From the NCBI GenBank assembly GCA_035569235.1, contig DATMND010000270.1, positions 1 to 57,842 on the forward strand: a stretch of 57,842 nucleotides of DNA. The letters run 5' to 3'. This DNA comes from JAMXLO01 sp035569235. GTDB lineage: Bacteria > Pseudomonadota > Alphaproteobacteria > Acetobacterales > Acetobacteraceae. The notes under the pieces are model-generated. The model saw only the letters and a list, made by a program, of their open reading frames with translations, was not told the origin of the DNA and searched no databases. Shown in pieces: positions 1-6,971 of the stretch (positions are counted from its first letter, which is position 1; each line of letters begins with the position of its first letter). The position numbers were made by a program, and so were the translations under genes.

Positions 1-14
1 GCCGGAGATGCTCC

Positions 15-134
15 GTGAAAGCCGTTGCGTTATTGTTTCTGACCCTGTGGACGATCTCCGCTTGCGGCCTGCCACGCACGAACGTCAACATCTATGGCGA
101 GTTTGGGCCGCACTACGGCGATGGCGGGGGCTGA
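15..134 (+). CDS. Very small putative lipoprotein (39 aa)
   Basis: A GTG start with a GGAG ribosome site 7 bases upstream opens a 39-residue reading frame. It begins MKAVALLFLTLWTISACG: one lysine, a hydrophobic core and a lipobox-like ISAC with Cys17, so the product would be a lipidated peptide of about 23 mature residues ending in a glycine-rich tail (GDGGG). The peptide resembles no family I can name. The small size and non-ATG start make it easy to miss, but the lipoprotein signal and ribosome site agree. The genes that follow are also tiny exported proteins, which supports it being real. The transcription unit may extend upstream of the window. Confidence 0.5.
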   Translation: MKAVALLFLTLWTISACGLPRTNVNIYGEFGPHYGDGGG

Positions 135-185
135 GTCCGGCGAGGGTCTGCGGCACCGGTGAATCAACTCACCATTGCCGGTGCG

Positions 186-551
186 CTAGTAGTACCAGCC
201 CGGACCCCAGGGGCCCCAGTTCATCTCGTTGATCTGCGCGGTCATCTGCTGCTCATCGGCGATCTGCTTCTGGAACACGTTCGCGCGGTAGCGGTCGTAC
301 GCGGCCTGATCCCCGACATAGAGGCAGTCGCAGATCGTCGGGTCGGCATAGGTGAACAGGACTTTGTTGCCCCGTACCTGGTGGACGAACTTGTGCGGCG
401 GGAGTGACGACAACGAGGCCTGACGCTGCGGTGTGTTCGCCGGCACCAGTGTGAAACCTGCCGCGGCCAGCATGTCTTCCTTGGTCTGCACCGGGTTCGC
501 GCAGCCGACCAATGCAACGGGAAGCACAAGCATGATTGAGAACTTGAGCAT
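186..551 (-). CDS. Putative lipoprotein, unknown function (121 aa)
   Basis: The chosen start (MLKFSIMLVLPVALVGCANP) gives a clean type II signal peptide with lipobox LVGC and Cys17, preceded by a GAGGA ribosome site; a longer in-frame extension upstream has no signal sequence and is rejected. The mature part contains TKEDMLAAAGFTLVPANTP, a central segment with TICDCLYVGD and a C-terminal tail rich in Trp, Gly and Pro (NWGPWGPGWYY). This looks like a conserved alphaproteobacterial envelope lipoprotein of unknown role. Two close cysteines (CDC) in the middle may form a disulfide or bind metal; that is speculation. It is transcribed divergently from the small exported proteins to its right, across a 298-base gap in which I see no other gene. 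Confidence 0.75.
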   Translation of the reverse strand: MLKFSIMLVLPVALVGCANPVQTKEDMLAAAGFTLVPANTPQRQASLSSLPPHKFVHQVRGNKVLFTYADPTICDCLYVGDQAAYDRYRANVFQKQIADEQQMTAQINEMNWGPWGPGWYY

Positions 552-849
552 GCACGTTTCCTCGGTTGAACTGTTGCCGGTTGAGCCTGCACCAACCTGG
601 AGCCCAACGCCACCCCGGCCCAAAACGCCGCGTCTATTCATGAGCAGGTGGCCAGCTTCCCCCGCCGTGACATCAACCTGCCGCAATTAAGACGCTTTTC
701 ACTCGTGTGAATGGATGGAGAGCAGATGTCATTGGGACATTCCGGTGTCATCGCTGCGAGACAGATACGCAGCGGCGGCGCGGACATAGGGACGGTGGCT
801 CTCCGGGGTCATTCTCGGGCAGTTAAGGCCTTAACCAAGGGAGGCGAAA

Positions 850-1107
850 ATGCGACGCATCATTTTGGCAATGGCGCTTGTGGCGCTGGCACCCTTTGCC
901 TACGCACAAACAAACCCCGGAAACATGGGCGGCATGTCCGCTCCAGGAACTATGGGCGGCATGAGCAATCCCGGTCATTCCGCGACATCGTCCGCTGCTC
1001 CCATGGCGGGGCAGCCCGACCCTGAAAATTGTGGAACCCCAGATGAACCCAGAAAGTGCCCACCGATGCCGCGCAGGGCGCTGCAGACATTCCCCGCGAA
1101 CCGCTAA
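850..1107 (+). CDS. Small secreted protein with CGTPDEPRxC motif (85 aa)
   Basis: ATG follows a strong GGGAGG ribosome site. The first 19-20 residues (MRRIILAMALVALAPFAYA) form a Sec signal peptide ending AYA, so the mature protein would be about 65 residues and periplasmic or secreted. It has a Met/Gly-rich stretch (NMGGMSAPGTMGGMSNPG) that could bind copper or simply be disordered, then NCGTPDEPRKCPPMPRRAL with two cysteines. The same C-terminal motif recurs in the next gene. No function can be assigned; the Met-rich segment and the Cys pair would fit a small metal-handling or redox protein, which is inference only. Confidence 0.75.
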   Translation: MRRIILAMALVALAPFAYAQTNPGNMGGMSAPGTMGGMSNPGHSATSSAAPMAGQPDPENCGTPDEPRKCPPMPRRALQTFPANR

Positions 1108-1224
1108 TGTAACAAGGCGATGACTTTGGAGTGCCGGGTAGCCGGGCCGTGAACATTTATGAGAGGTGGTTGCACTACGTCATCGAGTGGCCACTTCTCA
1201 TTCCCTGAGTATCGGGAGAAGGAC

Positions 1225-1476
1225 ATGCGTTACCTTGGTCTTGCGCTCCTGCTGTTGCTGTCCGGCTGTTACCCGTATGGCTACCCGTACTACGGTTATG
1301 GTTATGGCTACCCATACCGAGGCTATGCCCCGTCCTACTACTCGTCCGCTCCGGCGCCCTATTACAGCGGGCAGCAATCATATTACCAGGGCTCGCAGCC
1401 AGGTTATGGCAACCCTGCCGCCAACGACCCACGAAACTGCGGCACGCCCGACGAGCCGAGGCCGTGCTACCGCTAG
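1225..1476 (+). CDS. Small Tyr/Gly-rich lipoprotein with CGTPDEPRxC motif (83 aa)
   Basis: Translation is placed at the ATG after GGGAGAAGG; the in-frame upstream codons lack a signal. MRYLGLALLLLLSGCYPYG is a lipoprotein signal with lipobox LSGC and Cys15. The mature region is dominated by Tyr, Gly, Pro and Ser (PYGYPYYGYGYGYPYRGY), typical of flexible surface or matrix segments, and ends NCGTPDEPRPCYR. That ending repeats the C-terminal motif of the gene 120 bases upstream on the same strand, so the two may be distant paralogues sharing a short functional tail. Function is unknown. Confidence 0.75.
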   Translation: MRYLGLALLLLLSGCYPYGYPYYGYGYGYPYRGYAPSYYSSAPAPYYSGQQSYYQGSQPGYGNPAANDPRNCGTPDEPRPCYR

Positions 1477-1554
1477 AGCAGTTTCGGGATGATTGGAATT
1501 CTTTTGGAATGATGGGTATCGCTGCGCTCCACCCTGACAGCCAGTTGAAACCGT

Positions 1555-1631
1555 TGGCGCGCCCTACTGGACTCGAACCAGTGACCCACAGCTTAGAAGG
1601 CTGTTGCTCTATCCAACTGAGCTAAGGGCGC
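1555..1631 (-). tRNA. tRNA-Arg (UCU anticodon)
   Basis: Read on the minus strand, a seven-base acceptor stem (GCGCCCU paired with AGGGCGC) encloses a D arm (AGCUCAGUUGGAUAGAGC), an anticodon arm with stem ACAGC/GCUGU and loop CUUCUAA, and a T arm containing GGUUCGAGUCC. The loop puts UCU at positions 34-36, which decodes AGA as arginine. The discriminator is G, and the three bases after it read CCA, so the 3' end is encoded in DNA. It lies downstream of the complex I subunit gene on the same strand. Confidence 0.97.
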
Positions 1632-1652
1632 TCCGATTGCGGCGGTGATCGT

Positions 1653-1958
1653 TCAGTGCGTCCAGTTCTCGATCCGACCGTAGCGGAAATTGTCGGCATA
1701 AGCCTTCGGCTTGATGCGCCGCGGCGGCGGCAATTCGATATCGTAGGCAATATCGTTCCGCTCCGCGTAGGCCACCGCCTCCTCGTGCGTCTTGAACAGC
1801 AGCCGCACCTGCGCCTGCGTATCGGCGCTGCCGATCCAGCCCATCAGCGGATCGGGACGGCGCGGCGAGGTTGGCTCGAAATCGAGCACCCACTCGTGGG
1901 TCCCGGCCCAGCCTGACTGCATGGCGTTCTTCGGCGGCTGGTAGATGCGGGCTCGCAT
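1653..1958 (-). CDS. ETC complex I subunit, NDUFS4-like (101 aa)
   Basis: The product is an accessory subunit of NADH:ubiquinone oxidoreductase of the NDUFS4 (18 kDa) family, which in alphaproteobacteria and mitochondria sits on the peripheral arm near the N module. The start at MRARIYQPPKNAMQSG gives the usual roughly 100-residue bacterial length. Family hallmarks are visible in order: RARIYQP, WVLDFEP, DPLMGWIGSADT, QVRLLF, EAVAYAERN and the ending KPKAYADNFRYGRIENWTH. A much longer open frame upstream runs through a tRNA and is spurious. The gene is bracketed by tRNA-Pro upstream and tRNA-Arg downstream on the same strand, so all three may share transcripts. Confidence 0.93.
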   Translation of the reverse strand: MRARIYQPPKNAMQSGWAGTHEWVLDFEPTSPRRPDPLMGWIGSADTQAQVRLLFKTHEEAVAYAERNDIAYDIELPPPRRIKPKAYADNFRYGRIENWTH

Positions 1959-1976
1959 GACACCTCTGGCTCCAGA

Positions 1977-2054
1977 TGGTCGGGGCGGCGGGATTTGAAC
2001 CCACGACCTCCTGTACCCAAAACAGGCGCGCTGACCAGGCTGCGCCACGCCCCG
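1977..2054 (-). tRNA. tRNA-Pro (UGG anticodon)
   Basis: On the minus strand the acceptor stem CGGGGCG pairs with CGCCCCG. The anticodon stem CCUGU/ACAGG holds the loop UUUGGGU, which places UGG at positions 34-36 (decodes CCA, proline). The T arm contains GGUUCAAAUCC. The discriminator is A, followed by an encoded CCA. The D arm (GCGCAGCCUGGUCAGCGC) has the expected GG and pairing. Confidence 0.97.
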
Positions 2055-2210
2055 CAATCGGCAACAGCCGCTAGCATAATGCAGCCGCCGCAGCAAACGG
2101 CGTCCCCGGCATTTTGGCCGATCCACGCTGGCTGGACTAGAAGTGGGATCCGTCCCGGGGCGCATACCGAGCCCAGGACGCATCGCGTGACCACCACGAG
2201 GATAACTATC

Positions 2211-2394
2211 ATGCCTGCAATCGGCTGCATGATCCCGTTCGTTGTATTGATCGTGGGTGCCGGCATCGGCGGTGGGATCGGCGGAACAAAGTTCGCCGTT
2301 TGGGGAGGTTGTCGCCGGTTTCGTAGTTGGGCTTCTGGGCGCGTTGGCGGCTCTGCGGGCGTTCGAGCGTGCGCGTGACAGCCTACCGGAATAG
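2211..2394 (+). pseudogene. Small membrane protein, apparent frameshift
   Basis: After a GAGGA ribosome site, an ATG opens MPAIGCMIPFVVLIVGAGIG, a transmembrane helix with a GxxxG-like glycine pattern, then GGTKFAVWG. In this frame the sequence becomes arginine-rich and unlikely to be protein. Moving to the next frame at the G run 2302-2305 restores a membrane-like continuation (EVVAGFVVGLLGALAALRAF) followed by ERARDSLPE and a TAG at 2392-2394. Read together the product would be a two-helix inner-membrane protein of about 60 residues. Either one G has been gained in the run, giving a real frameshift or a sequencing error, or the gene is a decayed copy. No family name is offered. Confidence 0.5.
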
Positions 2395-2422
2395 CATCTG
2401 GCGTGCGGCTTCAGCACAAACC

Positions 2423-2917
2423 TTATGGCGCGTTGCCAAAGATCCGCTGCTGGACCTTGTCGCCCACCCGGATGTTCAGCCTGGCCGTCGTTCCTGCGGC
2501 CAGTTCCAGTGTGGCGCGCACCGGACCGCGGCTTTCGATGATCGCAAGACTCTCCGGCACCGTGTTCTCCGCGATAGAGCGGATCGTGCCATCGGCGTTG
2601 ATGAACACCATGTCGAGCGGTGCGATGGTGTTCCGCATCCACATCTGCGAGTCCCGCGACGTGCCCCAGTCGAACAGCATGCCGCCATCGGCCGGCACGC
2701 TCGGACGGAACATCAGTCCGACGGTTTGCTGATCCGGCTTGATCGCCATCTCGACAATGAAGTCATGCTGCGCTCCGTCGCGCGTGACGATGACCAGCTT
2801 TTCCTTCGGCAGTTCCGGTTGCGGCCCTGTCGGATTGGCCGGCTGGCCACGCGCTGTAAGCGGGACCACGGCAAGGGAGGCGATCAGCAGGCGGCGACGC
2901 ATAGGGTGCGCGCTCAT
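2423..2917 (-). CDS. DUF192 family exported protein (164 aa)
   Basis: After an N-terminal signal (MRRRLLIASLAVVPLTARG, beginning at the second Met, residue 6) the protein carries the DUF192 domain: the phrase VGLMFRPSVPADGGMLFDWG, then MWMRNTIAPLDMVFINADG, the strongest family signature, and RATLELAAG. DUF192 proteins are small beta-rich periplasmic proteins of uncertain function. The start may be at either Met1 (2917) or Met6 (2902). The former gives an ATGA overlap with the stop of the upstream methylisocitrate lyase-like gene, indicating translational coupling within a two-gene unit. The 3' end faces the frameshifted membrane-protein gene. Confidence 0.88.
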   Translation of the reverse strand: MSAHPMRRRLLIASLAVVPLTARGQPANPTGPQPELPKEKLVIVTRDGAQHDFIVEMAIKPDQQTVGLMFRPSVPADGGMLFDWGTSRDSQMWMRNTIAPLDMVFINADGTIRSIAENTVPESLAIIESRGPVRATLELAAGTTARLNIRVGDKVQQRIFGNAP

Positions 2918-3840
2918 GGCGCCCGGCGCTGCGGCATCCCTTCGGGGATCACCGTCTTCACGATGGTCGCATCGAGCGCCTCGTAGTCGTGGTAGCCGAT
3001 CGCGGCATAGAGCTCCGCGCGCGTCTGCATGCGATCGAGCATGGCCTGCGCGCCGCCGTCGCGACGGATCGCCGCATACAGCTCGGCCTGCGCCTTGTTC
3101 GCAACCCGCAGCGAGCTGACCGGCCAGATCACCATCCGGTAGCCCATGTCCTGGAACTCGGCCGCGGTGAAGAACGGCGTGCGGCCGAACTCGGTCATGT
3201 TGGCGAGCAGCGGTGCATCCACGCGCGCGGCGAACGTGCGGAACATCTCGGCGGTGATCAGCGCCTCGGGGAAGATCGCATCGGCACCGGCTTCCAGATA
3301 CAGCTTGGCGCGCGCCACCGCGCCGTCCATGCCTTCGCTGGCTGCCGCATCGGTGCGGGCGACGATGAACAGATGCCGGCGGGCGCGCCGCGCGGCGGCG
3401 ATCTTGGCCGCCATGTCATGCGCGTCGGCCAGCTTCTTGTCGTTCAGGTGGCCGCATTTCTTGGGCAGCAGCTGGTCCTCGATATGCACCGCCGCCGCCC
3501 CGGCATCCTCGAACGAGCGCACCATGTGCATGACGTTGAGCGCCTCGCCGTAGCCCGTGTCGCCGTCGACCAACAGCGGCAAGCCTGTCGCTCGCGTGAT
3601 CTGCCGCACGAAGAAGCACACCTCGTCCACCGTGATCATGCCGAGGTCCGGTATACCCATCGAGGCGGTCATCGCCGCGCCTGACAGATAAAGTGCCTCG
3701 AAACCAGCCGCCTTCGCCTGCAACGCAGCCATGCCGTTGTGCGCACCTGGCATCTGCACAATGCCTGGTCGTGCCAAAAGCGCACGAAACCGTTGCCCGG
3801 CGGGCTCGATGGGAAGATCGGCGGCGACCAGATAGGTCAT
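2914..3840 (-). CDS. prpB: Isocitrate lyase/PEP mutase family, methylisocitrate lyase-like (308 aa)
   Basis: The enzyme belongs to the isocitrate lyase/phosphoenolpyruvate mutase superfamily. Methylisocitrate lyase splits 2-methylisocitrate into pyruvate and succinate in the propionate-degrading methylcitrate cycle. Visible family landmarks are PGAHNGMAAL (about 31-40), the Mg-binding VDGDTGYGEALNV (about 91-103), VHIEDQ (118-123) and the flexible active-site loop with KKCGH (127-131), whose Cys is the expected general acid. The start MTYLVAADLP was chosen because residues upstream are not conserved-looking. No other propionate genes (prpC, prpD) are adjacent, so oxaloacetate decarboxylase or another superfamily activity is possible. 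The gene is coupled by ATGA to the downstream DUF192 gene. Confidence 0.82.
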   Translation of the reverse strand: MTYLVAADLPIEPAGQRFRALLARPGIVQMPGAHNGMAALQAKAAGFEALYLSGAAMTASMGIPDLGMITVDEVCFFVRQITRATGLPLLVDGDTGYGEALNVMHMVRSFEDAGAAAVHIEDQLLPKKCGHLNDKKLADAHDMAAKIAAARRARRHLFIVARTDAAASEGMDGAVARAKLYLEAGADAIFPEALITAEMFRTFAARVDAPLLANMTEFGRTPFFTAAEFQDMGYRMVIWPVSSLRVANKAQAELYAAIRRDGGAQAMLDRMQTRAELYAAIGYHDYEALDATIVKTVIPEGMPQRRAP

Positions 3841-3924
3841 GGTGCGGGCTCCGAGGCTGGATGCCCACGGCATAGCCGAAGGCCGGCCGGAAAGACAGGC
3901 GGCGCATTAACGGTCTGGCAGTGA

Positions 3925-4584
3925 TTGAAGGCCATCATCCCAACGGAACGAAGCTCGAACATGGGGTGCTCCGCCGACCCGCAGGGCCAAAAGCTCATCT
4001 ACACGGCCAGCCAATCCAATGGCCAGGCGCTGCCGACATGGCTCGGCTTCAATGCGGCGACCGCCACGTTCAGCGGTACCGCACCGAACGCCTTACAGAG
4101 CGTCGGCATCAAGGTGACCGCGAGCGACAGCAGCGGCCTTGCGACGTCGGAAAGCTCCACGGCCAGCGTGCAGGCACCTACCATTCTGCCAGGGATCAAA
4201 GTATCCACGCCCACGCCACACCAATCGTGGGCTGACGGGCAGAAGATCGATCTCGTGCTGCTGGGGAATACATTCACCAACGCGCTGGGCCTGAAGATGA
4301 CTTTCGCAGCCTACCAGGAGAGCGGACCGGACGTGACATCGTGGCTGCGCTTCAATGCGGCCACGGACGAATTGGTCGGGACGGTCCCGATAGCCGCAAG
4401 CGGGACCGTGACTCTGGCGGTGTTCGCGGCGGATGCGCTTCAGATGACGGCCGCGGACCTGTTCGGAGTGACTTTCGTTCCGAGCGGCGGGCACACCGGG
4501 TCCACCTCGGCGGCAGGTTCGTTCGGCATGGCGCAACAGTTCGACCCATCGCACGCGGCCAGGTTGCTGGCGTTCCATTCGTGA
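3925..4584 (+). pseudogene. Fragment of Ig-like (He_PIG/cadherin-like) surface protein
   Basis: The 219-residue frame contains two repeats of the putative Ig/cadherin-like fold found in large bacterial surface and secreted proteins. The first is YTASQSNGQALPTWLGFNA followed by ATFSGTAP and GIKVTASDSSGLATSESS. The second is PDVTSWLRFNAATDELVGTVP followed by a shorter strand region. Such repeats normally occur many times in proteins of a thousand residues or more. Here the frame starts in the middle of a repeat (SADPQGQKLIYTAS), has no signal peptide and no convincing ribosome site, and stops abruptly after FDPSHAARLLAFHS. I therefore read it as a remnant, although a short expressed protein cannot be excluded. 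Confidence 0.5.
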
Positions 4585-4711
4585 AGGGACACGGTAGTAG
4601 CCACGCCAGTCAGATAACCACCTAACCACCTCAGAGCCTGCTGCATTGCTACCGGGTCGCACTCGATCAGTTCATCGGCTAGTTTCAGGGAAGAGATCGG
4701 AGGCCACAGCC

Positions 4712-4945
4712 ATGCTGTCAGACCACACTCGTATAATCCTCGATCCGAACATAGTGGCCGGGAAACCCGTTGTCCGCGGCACGCGAGTCGCAGTCGAATT
4801 TGTGATTGGCCTGTTGGCTGACGGATGGAGTGAAGCGGAGGTGCTGGCGAATTACCCAGGGCTTATACACGAGGATATCATCGCCTGCCTTGCCTATGCG
4901 CGTGACTTGCTGAACTCCGAGAAAGCGTGTCCGAGCGCGGCGTGA
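4712..4945 (+). CDS. DUF433 antitoxin (77 aa)
   Basis: The chosen start (MLSDHTRIILDPNIVAGKP) follows CGGAGG and matches where DUF433 proteins begin. Family signature: ILDPNIVAGKPVVRGTRVAVEFVI, then LADGWSEAEVLANYPGL and EDIIACLAYARDLL, the winged-helix-like DNA-binding fold of antitoxins that neutralise DUF5615 PIN-like nucleases. Length is typical. Immediately after the stop, the downstream DNA encodes only the C-terminal part of such a toxin, so this antitoxin appears orphaned. It may still autoregulate or protect against related toxins. Confidence 0.88.
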   Translation: MLSDHTRIILDPNIVAGKPVVRGTRVAVEFVIGLLADGWSEAEVLANYPGLIHEDIIACLAYARDLLNSEKACPSAA

Positions 4946-5191
4946 CGTGCGCTCGCATGGGCGGAGCGTGAGGCTCGCATTATACTGACTTTCGACAAGG
5001 ATTTCGGTGAACTGGCCAGAGCATCGGCACAACAGTCCCGATACGGCATAGTGTTGTTTCGCGGTCCTATGCCGAGGTCTGCAGATGTCGGTCAATGGCT
5101 CGCAGGGCGACTAGCGGAACGCAGCGATTGGGTCGGGCATTTCGCAGTCATCGAGCCGGGCCGTGTCCGCATGCGGCGCATTGCGGATTGA
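4946..5191 (+). pseudogene. DUF5615 PIN-like toxin, 5' part deleted
   Basis: In the same frame as the antitoxin, directly after its TGA, translation gives RALAWAEREARIILTFDKDF followed by GELARASAQQSRYGIVLFRG, an alpha/beta tail and a TGA at 5189-5191. The TFDKDFGELA and GIVLFR phrases are characteristic of DUF5615 (Mut7-C/PIN-like) toxins, which normally start with a conserved FLxDEN-like strand about 40 residues earlier. That strand, which supplies the first active-site acid, and any start codon are missing, so the nuclease should be dead. The simplest account is one deletion removing the intergenic junction and the toxin's N-terminal half. Confidence 0.75.
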
Positions 5192-5432
5192 CGCTGCGGT
5201 CGACCGGTGGCGGCTGCGAGCTGAACAAAGAACGGCAGTCTGATCAGCGCCAACACTGGCGGCAGCAGGCGATATGCGAGCGGCACGCAGCCGAATATCC
5301 GGCATGCGCGCGCCGCGATGGGAGTCCAGCAGGCCAAGGCGCGGCCAACCCAACGCCAGGCGGGCTTGCGCTCGGTTGCACGGCCCGGACCCTGCAAGTA
5401 ACTTCCGGCGCGCACAACGGGGAACCGGTCCG

Positions 5433-6062
5433 ATGGATATGACAGGCGAGCGGCGCATCCCCGCGCCCCGCGAAACCGTATGGCAGGCGCTCAATGATCC
5501 GGAGGTGCTCAAGGCCAGCATCCCCGGCTGCGAGTCCCTGGAGAAGCTATCGGATAACGAGATGAAGGCCACCGCTGCCGTCAGGATCGGGCCGATCTCG
5601 GCCAGGTTCACCGGCAACGTGAATCTCACCGACATCGACCCGCCGAACGGTTATACGATTAGCGGCGAAGGTCAGGGCGGTGTCGCCGGCTTCGCCAAGG
5701 GTGGGGCCAAGGTGGGCCTGGAGGACGACGGTGGCGGCACCTTGCTGCGCTACGACGTGCACGCGCAGGTCGGCGGCAAGATCGCTCAGCTCGGCGCCAG
5801 GCTGATCGATGCCTCCGCCAAGCAGATGGCGGACGCCTTCTTCGACCGGTTCAGCGCTTACGTGGCCCCCCCGGAACCCGTTGCTACCTCGGTCACCGCG
5901 GCACCCACGGAGCCGCGACGCGCTCCTCCTCCTCCTCCGCCGTCCGCGATCAGCGCGCTGGCGCTGGTGCCGCGCGAACCGTTTGGCCTGCCGCTCGTTG
6001 CCTGGATCGGTGGCGTGATCTACCTGTTCATTCTGATCCTGATCCTCGGAAGCCTGATCTAG
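5433..6062 (+). CDS. coxG: CoxG family SRPBCC protein with C-terminal membrane anchor (209 aa)
   Basis: The protein matches CoxG, carbon-monoxide dehydrogenase subunit G, a START/SRPBCC-fold protein thought to tether the molybdenum hydroxylase to the membrane. The start MDMTGERRIPAPRETVWQAL begins the fold at its first strand. The hallmark DPEVLKASIPGCESLEKL is followed by AAVRIGPISARFTGNV, GEGQGGVAGFAKG and the amphipathic helix LIDASAKQMADAFFDRF. A proline-rich linker (PRRAPPPPPPSAIS) leads to one C-terminal transmembrane helix (WIGGVIYLFILILILGSLI). The stop overlaps the GTG start of coxD by one base (TAGTG), so the two are co-translated. Confidence 0.92.
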   Translation: MDMTGERRIPAPRETVWQALNDPEVLKASIPGCESLEKLSDNEMKATAAVRIGPISARFTGNVNLTDIDPPNGYTISGEGQGGVAGFAKGGAKVGLEDDGGGTLLRYDVHAQVGGKIAQLGARLIDASAKQMADAFFDRFSAYVAPPEPVATSVTAAPTEPRRAPPPPPPSAISALALVPREPFGLPLVAWIGGVIYLFILILILGSLI

Positions 6063-6964
6063 TGGCCGAGCTGCCCGCGACCGTCGCCGATACAGCAAGA
6101 CTTCTCGCCGATCAGGGCTACATCGCCGACCTGGAATTGGCCACCACAGTGCACCTGGCGCTGGCCATGCGTCGTCCACTGTTCCTCGAGGGCGAACCCG
6201 GCACCGGGAAGACCGAGATCGCCAAGGTGCTCGCCGCCGGCCTTGGGCGCCGGCTGGTGCGGTTGCAATGCTACGACGGCATGGACCTTTCGGCTGCGGC
6301 CTATGAGTGGGACCACGCCCGGCAGCTCATGGCGATCCGCCTCGCCGAAGCCGCGGGCCAAACCGACCCCAATGCGCTGAGCAATGACATCTACACCCGC
6401 AAGTACCTGCTGGCCCGGCCGCTGCTGTCGGCTATCGATCCTGACCTCCCGCCCGCGGTGCTGCTGATCGACGAACTCGATCGCGCGGACGAACCGTTCG
6501 AGGCATTCCTGCTGGAACTGCTGGCGGATTTCCAGATCACCGTGCCGGAATTCGGCACCATGCGAGCCAAGACCTTGCCGGCGGTGGTGATCACGTCGAA
6601 CCGCACGCGCGAGGTGCATGACGCGATCCGTCGGCGCTGTCTGTATCACTGGGTTGACTACCCGGACGCGGCGCGGGAGCGCGCCATCCTTGCCGCCAAA
6701 GCGCCCGACGTGCCGGCGCATCTGTCGGCACAGGTGGTGGAATTCGTGCAGCGGCTGCGCGGCGAGGACCTGTTCAAGCTGCCGGGCGTGGCGGAGACGA
6801 TCGACTGGGCACAGGCGCTGACCTACCTGAACCAGAAGGAGCTGGGGCCGGCGGCGGTGGACGAGACCCTCGGCGTTCTGCTGAAATATCAGGACGATAT
6901 CGCCAAGGTCCGTGGTGCCGAGGCAGCGCGGCTGCTGACGGAGGCACGGCAGGCTGCGGAATGA
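6062..6964 (+). CDS. coxD: MoxR-type AAA+ ATPase, CoxD-like (300 aa)
   Basis: This is an AAA+ ATPase of the MoxR/CoxD branch. CoxD is needed for assembly of the CuSMo cluster in aerobic CO dehydrogenase and works with the von Willebrand protein CoxE as an ATPase-adaptor pair. Walker A is GEPGTGKT (44-51), Walker B is VLLIDELDRAD near residue 135, and a sensor region VVITSNRTREVHDAIRRRC follows, with the arginine finger expected there. The GTG start is fixed by the one-base overlap with coxG. Length is normal. In many genomes coxE follows directly; here chaC and vapBC intervene. Confidence 0.92.
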   Translation: MAELPATVADTARLLADQGYIADLELATTVHLALAMRRPLFLEGEPGTGKTEIAKVLAAGLGRRLVRLQCYDGMDLSAAAYEWDHARQLMAIRLAEAAGQTDPNALSNDIYTRKYLLARPLLSAIDPDLPPAVLLIDELDRADEPFEAFLLELLADFQITVPEFGTMRAKTLPAVVITSNRTREVHDAIRRRCLYHWVDYPDAARERAILAAKAPDVPAHLSAQVVEFVQRLRGEDLFKLPGVAETIDWAQALTYLNQKELGPAAVDETLGVLLKYQDDIAKVRGAEAARLLTEARQAAE

Positions 6965-6971
6965 CGCGCTG

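Noticed and set aside
1477..1554. Rho-independent terminator after tRNA-Arg
   Set aside because: The region on the minus-strand downstream side shows no strong stem with a T tract.
1959..2642. Long N-terminal extension of the complex I subunit frame
   Set aside because: It runs through the tRNA-Pro gene and has an arginine- and histidine-rich composition unlike protein; the conserved N-terminus begins at 1958.
5092..5432. Minus-strand hydrophobic frame between the toxin remnant and coxG
   Set aside because: It has a membrane-like stretch but overlaps the toxin remnant on the other strand, has no ribosome site I can defend and no recognisable family.
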